Assembly: GCF_031119335.1 (NCBI RefSeq)
Contig: NZ_JAVHXT010000023.1
Span: 1 to 42,796, forward strand
Source of the DNA: Pedobacter sp.
GTDB taxonomy: Bacteria > Bacteroidota > Bacteroidia > Sphingobacteriales > Sphingobacteriaceae
Direction: 5' to 3'
Length of the DNA stretch: 42,796 bases
Shown here: in pieces, positions 31,569 to 39,035 of the stretch
Numbering within the stretch: position 1 is the stretch's first letter
Layout: each line of letters starts with the position of its first letter
Notes under the pieces: model-generated
Told to the model about the DNA's origin: nothing
Database searches by the model: none
The model's input: only the letters and a program-made list of their open reading frames with translations
Translations under genes and position numbers: made by a program

Positions 31569-31598
31569 TTTGGTTTTTTAAAATTATCCGTACCTTTG
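31569..31598 (+). promoter_or_regulatory. Bacteroidota-type promoter for rpsA
   Basis: TTTG (31569-31572), an 18-base spacer and TACCTTTG (31591-31598) match the consensus well. Transcription would begin near 31602, giving a leader of about 33 bases. The rest of the 678-base gap upstream (30957-31634) holds only the remnants and repeats listed separately. Confidence 0.7.
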
Positions 31599-31601
31599 CC
31601 G

Positions 31602-31623
31602 TCCCTAAACAGGGAAAAAGGAG
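31602..31623 (+). promoter_or_regulatory. rpsA leader: 5' hairpin and Shine-Dalgarno
   Basis: TCCCT-AAAC-AGGGA (31602-31615) would form a small hairpin at the very 5' end of the transcript. AAGGAG (31618-31623) then lies 11 bases before ATG 31635. A clear Shine-Dalgarno is unusual in this phylum and may matter for control of S1 synthesis (inference). Confidence 0.5.
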
Positions 31624-31634
31624 ATAATTAATTA

Positions 31635-33560
31635 ATGGCAAAAAAACAAGTTGCAGAAAAAGAACTAAAGGCTAAAGAAGCCGAATTGCAAGGTGCAGAC
31701 GCCCGTTTGAACCAAAAGGAAACTATCGAGTCAGAAGCTGATTCGGTATCGATCGAACAGATCAAATCACAATTAGCAACACCAGATCAAGATTTTGACT
31801 GGGATGCAGACGACAAAGTTTTTGGTAACTACAATGACGAAGACCGTAAAAAGTTTGAAGCAATGTATACCGATACTTTCAATCAAATCACTCAAGGTGA
31901 GATCATTTCTGGTACCGTAGTATCAATTAACAACAAAGACGTAGTATTAAACGTAGGTTTCAAATCTGACGGTTTAGTTTCTGCTTCTGAGTTCCGTGAC
32001 CTTCCTGAGTTGAAAATTGGCGATTCAGTTGACGTGTTTGTAGAAGCACCTGAAGATGCAAATGGCCAGTTAATTTTATCTCGTAAGAGAGCAAAAACTC
32101 AACGTTCTTGGGAAACTATCAACGCTGCGCTTGACAATGACACAATCATTAACGGTTTCGTTAAGAGCCGTACTAAAGGTGGTCTTATTGTTGACATTAT
32201 GGGTGTTGAGGCGTTCTTGCCAGGATCTCAAATCGACATTAAACCTATCCGTGATTACGATGTTTATGTTGGTAAAACAATGGAATTCAAAGTGGTTAAA
32301 ATTAACCATGAGTTCAAAAACGTTGTTGTATCACACAAAGTATTGATCGAGGACGATTTAGAGTCGCAAAAAGTTGAAATCGTTTCTAAATTAGAAAAAG
32401 GACAAGTACTTGAAGGTACTGTTAAAAATATCACTGATTTCGGTGTATTCATCGATCTTGGTGGCGTAGACGGTTTATTACACATCACTGATATTTCTTG
32501 GGGCCGCATAGAGCATCCAAAAGAAGTATTGGCATTGGATCAAAAAATCAACGTTGTTGTTTTAGATTTTGATGATGAGAAAAAACGTATCGCATTAGGC
32601 TTAAAACAATTAACTGCTCACCCTTGGGAGAATTTAGATGCTAACTTAGCTGTTGGTTCTAAAGTAAAAGGTAAAATCGTAACTGTTGCAGATTACGGTG
32701 CTTTCTTAGAAATCATCCCTGGTGTTGAAGGTTTGATCCACGTTTCGGAAATGAGCTGGTCACAAAACTTACGTTCTCCACAAGAGTTCTTAAAAGTTGG
32801 TGACGAAATCGAAGCTGAAGTTTTAACTTTAGACAGGGACGAGCGCAAAATGAGCTTGGGTATCAAACAATTAACTCAAGATCCTTGGGGCGGCGTTGCT
32901 GAGAAATATCCAGTTGGAAGCAAACACCAAGCTGTTGTTAAAAACATGACTAACTTCGGTGTATTTGTTGAAATTGAAGAAGGAATTGATGGATTAATCC
33001 ACATTTCTGATCTTTCTTGGAGCAAAAAAGTTAATCACCCTAATGAGTTCACCAAAGTTGGCGATACTTTAGATGTTGTTGTGTTAGAACTTGATGTTGA
33101 TAACCGCAAATTATCTCTAGGTCACAAACAATTGGAAGAAAATCCTTGGGATACTTTCGAAACTGTATTCACTTTAGATTCAATTCACCAAGGTACAGTA
33201 ATCAAAGTAACTGATAAAGGTGCTGTAATTGCGTTACCATATGGCGTTGAAGGTTTTGTACCAACAAAACACATGGCTAAAGAAGATGGCACTACTTTAA
33301 AAGCTGACGAAACTGCTGATTTCAAAATCATCGAGTTTAACAAAGATGCTAAACGTATTGTTGTTTCTCACGCCCGTATCTGGGAAGAGGCTAAAGCTGA
33401 AGTAGTTGCTGAAGAAAGAGCAGCTAAGAAAAAAGATGCGAAAGCAGCTAGCTCAGCAGTTAAAAAAGTGAAAGATTCAGTAGAGAAATCAACATTAGGA
33501 GATCTTGATGTGTTAGCTCAATTGAAATCACAAATGGAAAGCAACGAGAAAAAAGGTTAA
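31635..33560 (+). CDS. rpsA: 30S ribosomal protein S1
   Basis: 641 residues with six S1 (OB-fold) repeats starting roughly at 93, 180, 255, 340, 430 and 515. The clearest blocks are GTVKNITDFGVFIDLGGVDG, GKIVTVADYGAFLEI, AVVKNMTNFGVFVEIEEGID and TVIKVTDKGAVIALPYGVEG. About 90 acidic, charged residues precede the first repeat, and a Lys/Ala/Glu-rich tail of about 70 residues follows the last. S1 recruits mRNA to the ribosome. Codon use looks more biased than in the neighbours (many GGT, GTT, AAC), as expected for a highly expressed gene. It is monocistronic: own promoter and strong terminator. Confidence 0.97.
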   Translation: MAKKQVAEKELKAKEAELQGADARLNQKETIESEADSVSIEQIKSQLATPDQDFDWDADDKVFGNYNDEDRKKFEAMYTDTFNQITQGEIISGTVVSINNKDVVLNVGFKSDGLVSASEFRDLPELKIGDSVDVFVEAPEDANGQLILSRKRAKTQRSWETINAALDNDTIINGFVKSRTKGGLIVDIMGVEAFLPGSQIDIKPIRDYDVYVGKTMEFKVVKINHEFKNVVVSHKVLIEDDLESQKVEIVSKLEKGQVLEGTVKNITDFGVFIDLGGVDGLLHITDISWGRIEHPKEVLALDQKINVVVLDFDDEKKRIALGLKQLTAHPWENLDANLAVGSKVKGKIVTVADYGAFLEIIPGVEGLIHVSEMSWSQNLRSPQEFLKVGDEIEAEVLTLDRDERKMSLGIKQLTQDPWGGVAEKYPVGSKHQAVVKNMTNFGVFVEIEEGIDGLIHISDLSWSKKVNHPNEFTKVGDTLDVVVLELDVDNRKLSLGHKQLEENPWDTFETVFTLDSIHQGTVIKVTDKGAVIALPYGVEGFVPTKHMAKEDGTTLKADETADFKIIEFNKDAKRIVVSHARIWEEAKAEVVAEERAAKKKDAKAASSAVKKVKDSVEKSTLGDLDVLAQLKSQMESNEKKG

Positions 33561-33588
33561 TCCTTAATTCTTATTCCAAATAATTTAT

Positions 33589-33618
33589 TCCCGATAGCGC
33601 AAGTTATCGGGATTTTTT
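33589..33618 (+). terminator. Rho-independent terminator after rpsA
   Basis: TCCCGATA and TATCGGGA form an 8-bp GC-containing stem around an 8-base loop, followed by TTTTTTAT. It starts 29 bases after the rpsA stop. Confidence 0.8.
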
Positions 33619-33631
33619 ATTTCGTCGTTTG

Positions 33632-33655
33632 TCATTCTGAGCCTGCTAAGAATCT
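33632..33655. repeat. Degenerate half repeat (TCATTCTGAGC type)
   Basis: TCATTCTGAGCCTGCTAAG then AATCT. A related half is at 35704-35730 (TGTAATTCTGAGCGCAGCG then AAGAATCT). Both look like single-armed relatives of the intergenic repeats of this genome. Part of the 431-base gap between rpsA and the GH20 gene. Confidence 0.4.
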
Positions 33656-33670
33656 CATTGTAAGATTTTC

Positions 33671-33736
33671 AACCATATAAGAAATATAAGTTCATTGAAG
33701 CCCTAACTTATATTTACTTAAATACCTTATATGGTT
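33671..33736. repeat. Two-part inverted repeat (AACCATATAAG / AAATATAAGTT)
   Basis: Outer arms AACCATATAAG (33671-33681) and CTTATATGGTT (33726-33736); inner arms AAATATAAGTT (33682-33692) and AACTTATATTT (33705-33715). All are perfect, with a 10-base insert (ACTTAAATAC) on the right side only. It would fold as a stem with one bulge. No coding potential. Confidence 0.6.
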
Positions 33737-33881
33737 CAAATAATTTGAAAACGAACGTAAGCACTCATCGGTAACCCCTGCCCTGCTTTCGCTCATAGTC
33801 CTCATTTCGTTACACTACATTCCGGGCTAATCCGCTCTATCAGGTTTAATTAACAACGTAACGTGTTTCTTGGCAATTAAG

Positions 33882-33910
33882 ACTTACGAAGTTTTTGAAA
33901 CTTCGTAAGT
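33882..33910. repeat. 29-bp palindromic repeat, copy 2
   Basis: Identical over all 29 bases to 7226-7254 (arms ACTTACGAAGTTT and AAACTTCGTAAGT), and flanked here by one more G-C pair. It lies upstream of the GH20 promoter, not between convergent genes. Confidence 0.75.
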
Positions 33911-33972
33911 CTACTAGCGAAAATAATTAACGCAAAAAACAGCAAAAAAACTCAAAAACATTCAAAATGTAA

Positions 33973-34003
33973 TTGTAAGCTTTATAAATTAATGTTACTT
34001 TTG
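33973..34003 (+). promoter_or_regulatory. Bacteroidota-type promoter for the GH20 gene
   Basis: TTG (33973-33975), a 20-base spacer and TACTTTTG (33996-34003). The -7 element ends 3 bases before ATG 34007, and it lies inside the longer reading frame starting at 33992, which is therefore rejected. The transcript would be leaderless or nearly so. Confidence 0.6.
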
Positions 34004-34006
34004 GTT

Positions 34007-35677
34007 ATGAAGAAATTTGTATTAGCCGGTTTAATCTGTAGCATTGCGTTGCTATCAACTGCTCAAATCAATATAATCCCGAAGCCGGTATCAGCAAAGA
34101 TAAATCAGCAAGGCAAAGGGTTTACCATTAATGCTCAAACTAGAATTTTCTTGGAAAATGATTCTTTGAAAAGTGCAGCAACATTCTTCAATAATTATCT
34201 AGAAAAATATCTCCAAATAAAACTGACTATCACAAATGTTAAACCGACGGAAAATTTCATTTCCTTAGGTATCAACGCAGGAACTAGCAGCTTCAAAGAT
34301 GCTTATACCTTTAATTCACTTCAGAAAAACATTTCAATTGTAGGCACTTCTCCGTCGGCAGTTTTTTATGGCATACAGTCGCTAATACAATTATTGCCTA
34401 CCCAAAAAAGTACGACGCTAAATATACCAGAAGTTAATATTACCGACCATCCCCGTTTCGATTATCGTGGTATGCACTTAGATGTAAGCCGTCATTTCTT
34501 CGATGTTGCCTTCATTAAGCAATACATTGACTACATGGCTTTGCATAAAATGAACTACTTCCATTGGCATTTAACGGACGACCACGGTTGGAGAATTGAG
34601 ATTAAAAAATATCCCAAACTGACCGAAGTTGGTGCTTGGCGAAATGGCAGTATCGTTGGTTTATGGCCAGGAAAAGGTAATGAAAATATCAAATACCAAG
34701 TTCTACCAAACGATGTAAAAATTACACCTGCAAATGCAGTAATTAAAACAGATGGTATTCGTCACGGTGGTTTTTATACACAAGATGAAGTTAGAGAAGT
34801 AATCAAATACGCTGCAGATAGATACATCACTGTAATTCCAGAAATTGAAATGCCTGCACATAGTATGGCGGCATTGGCAGCTTATCCAGAATTTGGCACC
34901 GACCCAAAAAGTGGTTATAAGGTAGCAGAAACCTGGGGAATGATGAACAAGTACAACAACGTTTTTCAGCCTACAGATAAAACTTTTGGCTTTTTAGAAG
35001 ATGTACTCACTGAAGTAATGGCTTTATTCCCTTCTCAATACATTCACATTGGTGGCGACGAAGCTTCAAAAATTTGGTGGAAGCAGTCTGCAGAAACGCA
35101 GAAAATCATGAAAGAAAAAGGCATTAAAGACGAAGTTGCCTTACAAAGTTATTTCATACATCGTATTGAGAAGTTTGTAAACAACAAAGGCAAAACCATT
35201 ATTGGCTGGGACGAAATTTTAGATGGTGGTTTAGCGCCAAATGCAATTGTAATGAGCTGGCGTGGAGAAAAAGGTGGTATTGCCGCAGCAAAGGTGAAAC
35301 AGAGAGTAATCATGTCGCCAGAAGAAAAACTATACCTCAACCATAAGCAATTTATGAAAGATGATAGTTTGGCGGCTAACAAATTCTTACCGCTAGAAAC
35401 TGTTTACAATTACGAGCCTGTACCTGCCGAGTTGAATTCAGAACAAGCAAAATACATTTGGGGAGCACAGGGCAACTTATGGTCAGAATATATTGCCAAT
35501 CCGGCAAAAGTAGAATATATGCTCTTCCCCCGTATGGATGCGCTGAGTGAAATTCAGTGGTCACAAAAGGGACAAAAAAACTATTCAGATTTTCTAAACA
35601 GATTAAAAACACAGTTTAAACGCTACGATTTAATGGGGATAACTTACAGTAAAAGGTATTTAACTGCAAATCCTTAA
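34007..35677 (+). CDS. Beta-N-acetylhexosaminidase, glycoside hydrolase family 20
   Basis: 556 residues from ATG 34007. Signal peptide MKKFVLAGLICSIALLSTAQ. A GH20b-like N-terminal domain (about 22-145) precedes the catalytic barrel. DVSRHFFDVAFIKQYIDYMA, MNYFHWHLTDDHGWRIEIKK, EIEMPAHSMAALAAYPE and IHIGGDEASK give the substrate pocket; Asp351-Glu352 is the catalytic pair of the substrate-assisted mechanism. It releases terminal GlcNAc or GalNAc from glycans or chitooligosaccharides, outside the cytoplasm. No SusC/SusD genes or regulator lie next to it. Confidence 0.93.
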   Translation: MKKFVLAGLICSIALLSTAQINIIPKPVSAKINQQGKGFTINAQTRIFLENDSLKSAATFFNNYLEKYLQIKLTITNVKPTENFISLGINAGTSSFKDAYTFNSLQKNISIVGTSPSAVFYGIQSLIQLLPTQKSTTLNIPEVNITDHPRFDYRGMHLDVSRHFFDVAFIKQYIDYMALHKMNYFHWHLTDDHGWRIEIKKYPKLTEVGAWRNGSIVGLWPGKGNENIKYQVLPNDVKITPANAVIKTDGIRHGGFYTQDEVREVIKYAADRYITVIPEIEMPAHSMAALAAYPEFGTDPKSGYKVAETWGMMNKYNNVFQPTDKTFGFLEDVLTEVMALFPSQYIHIGGDEASKIWWKQSAETQKIMKEKGIKDEVALQSYFIHRIEKFVNNKGKTIIGWDEILDGGLAPNAIVMSWRGEKGGIAAAKVKQRVIMSPEEKLYLNHKQFMKDDSLAANKFLPLETVYNYEPVPAELNSEQAKYIWGAQGNLWSEYIANPAKVEYMLFPRMDALSEIQWSQKGQKNYSDFLNRLKTQFKRYDLMGITYSKRYLTANP

Positions 35678-35703
35678 AGGAAGTTTCATTTGATTAAACA
35701 CCT

Positions 35704-35730
35704 TGTAATTCTGAGCGCAGCGAAGAATCT
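35704..35730. repeat. Degenerate half repeat (ATTCTGAGCGCAGCGAAG type)
   Basis: TGTAATTCTGAGCGCAGCG followed by AAGAATCT, 27 bases after the GH20 stop and between convergent genes. Relative at 33632-33655. Downstream (35754-35774) ATGTC and GCGACAT could pair loosely. Confidence 0.4.
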
Positions 35731-35794
35731 GTTTTGAATGTAGAATAATAAAGATGTCTCGTAACTGCGACATGACCGGGTCGCTTTAGAAGAA

Positions 35795-36721
35795 CTACAA
35801 AACCAACCTTGGCATCATACCCTGAGATTGAAATGCTCCTGGTGTCATGCCTACTATCTTTTTAAAGGCCCTGATGAAATAATTTGCATCGCTAAAACCT
35901 AGCTCATAACTAATTGCTGTAATTTTAATTCCGGGTTTAAGCAGCATTTCTTTGGCTTTTTTCATCTTTTCTGCCAAGATAAAATCATTTGGACTTACGC
36001 CTAACTCACGTTTAAACAAGCGATAGAAAGTAGCCTTGCTCATACAAGCTTTATCGCTCAAACTTTCTATGCTTATCTTCTCATTTAAATTAGATTTAAT
36101 GTATCCAATCACATAAGCAAGTGGGTTGTTATTCAGGGAATCGCCTTGTAAAATGTTTAAGTTTTGCGTTTGCATAATCCTTACCAACAGCTCTTTCAAA
36201 GTCAAATCTGCCAGTACATCTTTCTCTCTCGAAGTATCAGAACAAACCTTAATTACTTTATTAATGAGATAAGCTATTTCTTCATTATTGTAGAAATGAT
36301 ATTCATCATAATTCAATTTCCACTCTTCATCGTTACTCTCTTTCGGGAAGTATTCGTTCAAATATTTAATGGTCTGCTTAATCTGTCCGTTATCAATTGC
36401 CAAGGCGATACATTGCGTGGGGTTTAAATCAGTAGCCTCCGGAAAATCAATACGCATCGTTTCTGAAGGTGGTACAATTACAGTTTCGCCAGGCAAATAT
36501 TCAAACTCTTTCTTCTCGTTCAAGTGCATTACCTTTTTGCCACGCAGCATGCTTGTAATTACAAAATCATCGAAAGTTAAAGGCACTTTGTAAGATTGAG
36601 TATAGGTTTCAAACACGTTTAATTCACATCTTTCCAATGTGTACGATGTCCTGTTCTCTACAAGCGTTTGCAATTTTGCTTCGTTGCTTAGCTTTACCAA
36701 ATCAAGTTTGTGTCCCATCAT
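35795..36721 (-). CDS. AraC family transcriptional regulator
   Basis: 308 residues. The C-terminal third (about 210-305) is a double helix-turn-helix: ISIESLSDKACMSKATFYRL and ITAISYELGFSDANYFIRAF, ending with the family pattern KKIVGMTPGAF. The N-terminal part (EYLPGETVIVPPSETMRIDF) reads like a cupin-type sensor domain. It is divergent from the aldehyde dehydrogenase gene, 168 bases apart, and very likely controls that gene and the DUF779 gene in response to an alcohol or aldehyde (inference from position). Start is either of two adjacent ATGs. Confidence 0.88.
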   Translation of the reverse strand: MMGHKLDLVKLSNEAKLQTLVENRTSYTLERCELNVFETYTQSYKVPLTFDDFVITSMLRGKKVMHLNEKKEFEYLPGETVIVPPSETMRIDFPEATDLNPTQCIALAIDNGQIKQTIKYLNEYFPKESNDEEWKLNYDEYHFYNNEEIAYLINKVIKVCSDTSREKDVLADLTLKELLVRIMQTQNLNILQGDSLNNNPLAYVIGYIKSNLNEKISIESLSDKACMSKATFYRLFKRELGVSPNDFILAEKMKKAKEMLLKPGIKITAISYELGFSDANYFIRAFKKIVGMTPGAFQSQGMMPRLVL

Positions 36722-36784
36722 TTCATGCTTTGGTTAAATAACGTGATATTCTGTTAGGTTGTTAAAGTAAAGATAGAATTATTT

Positions 36785-36792
36785 CAAATCTA
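36785..36792 (-). promoter_or_regulatory. Candidate promoter -7 element for the AraC gene
   Basis: Minus-strand TAGATTTG matches TAnnTTTG, 63 bases before the ATG. No -33 element at the right distance. Confidence 0.35.
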
Positions 36793-36860
36793 TTACATTC
36801 CGTGAAACGATAATGCTATTGATTGCAACGATTATACTATTCGCTAAAGTAGATGATTGA

Positions 36861-36868
36861 TAGGTTTG
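36861..36868 (+). promoter_or_regulatory. Promoter -7 element for the aldehyde dehydrogenase gene
   Basis: TAGGTTTG matches TAnnTTTG and lies 21 bases before ATG 36890. No clear TTG at -33, which would fit a promoter that needs the AraC activator (inference). Confidence 0.5.
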
Positions 36869-36889
36869 TAACAACCAAATTTTAAAATC

Positions 36890-38395
36890 ATGGAACAAAT
36901 TGTAAAAAAACCAGAGTTTAAAGCTCATTACGACAATTATATCAACGGTCAGTTTGTAGCACCAGTTAATGGAAAATATTTCGATAATATCTCTCCTATC
37001 GACGGAAAAGTATTCACCAAAGCAGCACATTCTTCAAAAGAAGATTTGGAATTAGCTGTTAATGCAGCGGCAGAAGCGTTCAAAACTTGGAGCAAAACAT
37101 CAGCTACAGAAAGAAGCATTATCCTGAATAAGATTGCCCAGCGCATGGAAGACAACCTGGAATATTTAGCGGCTGTAGAAACCATTGACAATGGTAAAGC
37201 CGTAAGAGAAACACTTAATGCAGATTTACCATTAGGAGTTGACCATTTTAGGTACTTTGCAGGTGTAATTCGTGCAGAAGAAGGTTCGCATACTGAACTA
37301 GACGAACATACAGTCTCCTTAATTGTGCATGAACCAATTGGTGTAGTAGCACAAATTATCCCTTGGAATTTCCCTTTACTAATGGGTATTTGGAAACTTG
37401 CCCCAGCCCTAGCAGCTGGAAATACAGTAGTGCTAAAACCTGCCGAAAGCACCCCTACTTCTATCATGGTATTAATGGAACTAATTGGCGACCTATTGCC
37501 TCCAGGAGTAGTAAATGTGGTAAACGGATTTGGAGCAGAATTGGGTCGTCATTTGGTGACCAATCCAAAAGTGAATAAGGCAGCGTTTACGGGTTCTACG
37601 CCGACTGGTCGTTTGGTAATGCAATACGCTACAGAGAATATCATCCCAGTTACTTTAGAACTAGGCGGTAAATCGCCCAATATCTTCTTTAAATCTGTAA
37701 TGGATGAAGACGATGCTTTCTTAGACAAAGCTATTGAAGGTGCTGTGCTATTTGCCCTTAACCAAGGCGAAATCTGTACTTGTCCATCGAGGTTATTGGT
37801 GCAAGAAGATATTTACGAGAAATTCATCGCTAAAGTAATTGAAAGAACCAATGCTATTAAAGTGGGTAGCCCGTTAGACAAAACGGTAATGATGGGTGCG
37901 CAGGCATCGAAAATCCAATTCGAGAAAATTAAATCCTACATCGAATTAGGTAAGCAAGAAGGTGCAGAAGTTTTAACAGGAGGCGATGTAAACCAATTAC
38001 CTGATGAACTTGGTGGTGGTTACTATATTAAACCAACCATCTTTAAGGGCCATAACAAAATGCGTATTTTCCAAGAAGAAATTTTTGGTCCAGTGTTGGC
38101 CGTAACTACTTTTAAAACCGTAGAAGAAGCCATCGAGATTGCTAACGATACCTTATATGGTTTAGGTGCTGGTGTTTGGACACGTGATGCTCACGAACTT
38201 TATCAAGTACCAAGAGCTATCCAAGCCGGTAGAATTTGGGTAAACCAATACCATGCTTATCCAGCAGGTGCGCCATTTGGTGGTTACAAACAATCTGGTG
38301 TAGGTAGGGAAAACCATAAAATGATGTTAGGTCACTATCGCCAATCTAAAAACATGTTGATTTCTTACAACAAGAATAAATTAGGCTTCTTTTAG
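36890..38395 (+). CDS. NAD-dependent aldehyde dehydrogenase (AldB/ExaC type)
   Basis: 501 residues. It oxidises acetaldehyde or similar aldehydes to acids. The fold motifs IIPWNFPLLMGIWKLAPALA, KPAESTPTS, GFGAELGRHL and FTGSTPTGR are present. The catalytic glutamate is in LELGGKSPNI and the catalytic Cys296 in NQGEICTCPSR, a form specific to the AldB/ExaC/AcoD branch. IFQEEIFGPVLAVTTF and PFGGYKQSGVGRE close the domain. It diverges from an AraC regulator and is followed by DUF779 and AdhP, which fits stepwise oxidation of a primary alcohol. Confidence 0.93.
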   Translation: MEQIVKKPEFKAHYDNYINGQFVAPVNGKYFDNISPIDGKVFTKAAHSSKEDLELAVNAAAEAFKTWSKTSATERSIILNKIAQRMEDNLEYLAAVETIDNGKAVRETLNADLPLGVDHFRYFAGVIRAEEGSHTELDEHTVSLIVHEPIGVVAQIIPWNFPLLMGIWKLAPALAAGNTVVLKPAESTPTSIMVLMELIGDLLPPGVVNVVNGFGAELGRHLVTNPKVNKAAFTGSTPTGRLVMQYATENIIPVTLELGGKSPNIFFKSVMDEDDAFLDKAIEGAVLFALNQGEICTCPSRLLVQEDIYEKFIAKVIERTNAIKVGSPLDKTVMMGAQASKIQFEKIKSYIELGKQEGAEVLTGGDVNQLPDELGGGYYIKPTIFKGHNKMRIFQEEIFGPVLAVTTFKTVEEAIEIANDTLYGLGAGVWTRDAHELYQVPRAIQAGRIWVNQYHAYPAGAPFGGYKQSGVGRENHKMMLGHYRQSKNMLISYNKNKLGFF

Positions 38396-38414
38396 TCGAT
38401 AACCTTCAAAACAA

Positions 38415-38457
38415 GAAAGATTGCTTCGCAAAGCTCGCAATGACGAAGCAATCTTTC
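38415..38457. repeat. Repeat-derived hairpin inside the aldehyde dehydrogenase-DUF779 spacer
   Basis: GAAAGATTGCTTCG (38415-38428) and CGAAGCAATCTTTC (38444-38457) are perfect 14-base arms around 15 bases that contain CTCGCAATGA. It is a compact member of the CGTCATTGCGAGG family. It ends 11 bases before a strong Shine-Dalgarno. Confidence 0.7.
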
Positions 38458-38468
38458 CATAGAAAACG

Positions 38469-38476
38469 AAAGGAGG
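38469..38476 (+). promoter_or_regulatory. Strong Shine-Dalgarno for the DUF779 gene
   Basis: AAAGGAGG is fully complementary to the 16S 3' end core and lies 4 bases before ATG 38481. Such a site is rare in this phylum and stands out against the other genes of this window, most of which have none. Confidence 0.65.
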
Positions 38477-38480
38477 AAAA

Positions 38481-38855
38481 ATGGTTAAGCGATTAGACAG
38501 TACCGAAACAGCCAAAGAACTAATTAAAGAACTGAAGGCCCAACACGGCGAACTGATGTTCTATCAAGCGGGCGGCTGCTGCGAAGGCACCCAACCCCAA
38601 TGTTTCGAAAAAGGAGGATTTTATGTTCGTATGAATGACATCCTATTAGGAACCATAGAGGATTGTGAATTTTGGGTAGACAAAGACCTATTCGAATACT
38701 GGAAATTCTCCCATTTTACGCTCGATGTACTAGATGGATTTGGTGTTGGTGGATTTTCTTTAGAAACTCCACTCGGCAAAACCTTCAAAATACATTACAG
38801 GCTATTCACCGAAGAGGAACTGAATAACCTAGAGCCAATAACCACCGCAAAATAA
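38481..38855 (+). CDS. DUF779 domain protein
   Basis: 124 residues, cytoplasmic. Three cysteines cluster in GGCCEGTQPQC near residues 33-43, and aromatic/acidic residues follow (GTIEDCEFWVDKDLFEYW); the C-terminal half is the FSLETPLGKTFKIHYRLFT segment typical of DUF779. The family is regularly found next to AldB-type aldehyde dehydrogenases but has no settled function. A metal or cofactor role is suggested only by the cysteines. It lies 85 bases after the dehydrogenase and is followed by a terminator, so the two form one unit. Confidence 0.88.
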   Translation: MVKRLDSTETAKELIKELKAQHGELMFYQAGGCCEGTQPQCFEKGGFYVRMNDILLGTIEDCEFWVDKDLFEYWKFSHFTLDVLDGFGVGGFSLETPLGKTFKIHYRLFTEEELNNLEPITTAK

Positions 38856-38882
38856 TTCTTAGTTTATATTTTGGTTTGATTT

Positions 38883-38914
38883 GCCAGTGAGCCAATTGGC
38901 TTGCTGGCTTTTTT
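38883..38914 (+). terminator. Rho-independent terminator after DUF779
   Basis: GCCAGTGAGCC and GGCTTGCTGGC form an 11-bp stem (two GU pairs) with an AATT loop, then six T. It lies 27 bases after the DUF779 stop and separates the unit from adhP. Confidence 0.85.
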
Positions 38915-39035
38915 CATCTACTCCTTTTCGTTTTGTAACCTAGCTCTTTTTTTAAAGTGACCTCCATCAATCAATAAAAAACCATCATTCCCTACTTTTA
39001 AATAACTCAATAATCATTCACTAAATTAATTAATT

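Noticed and set aside
33774..33848. Possible small gene or RNA in the GC-richer stretch before the GH20 gene
   Set aside because: No open frame with a credible start; words such as AGAGCGGATTAGCCCGG (reverse strand) resemble the GGAGCGGATAGCGGGG word near 31338, so it is more likely another degenerate intergenic repeat.
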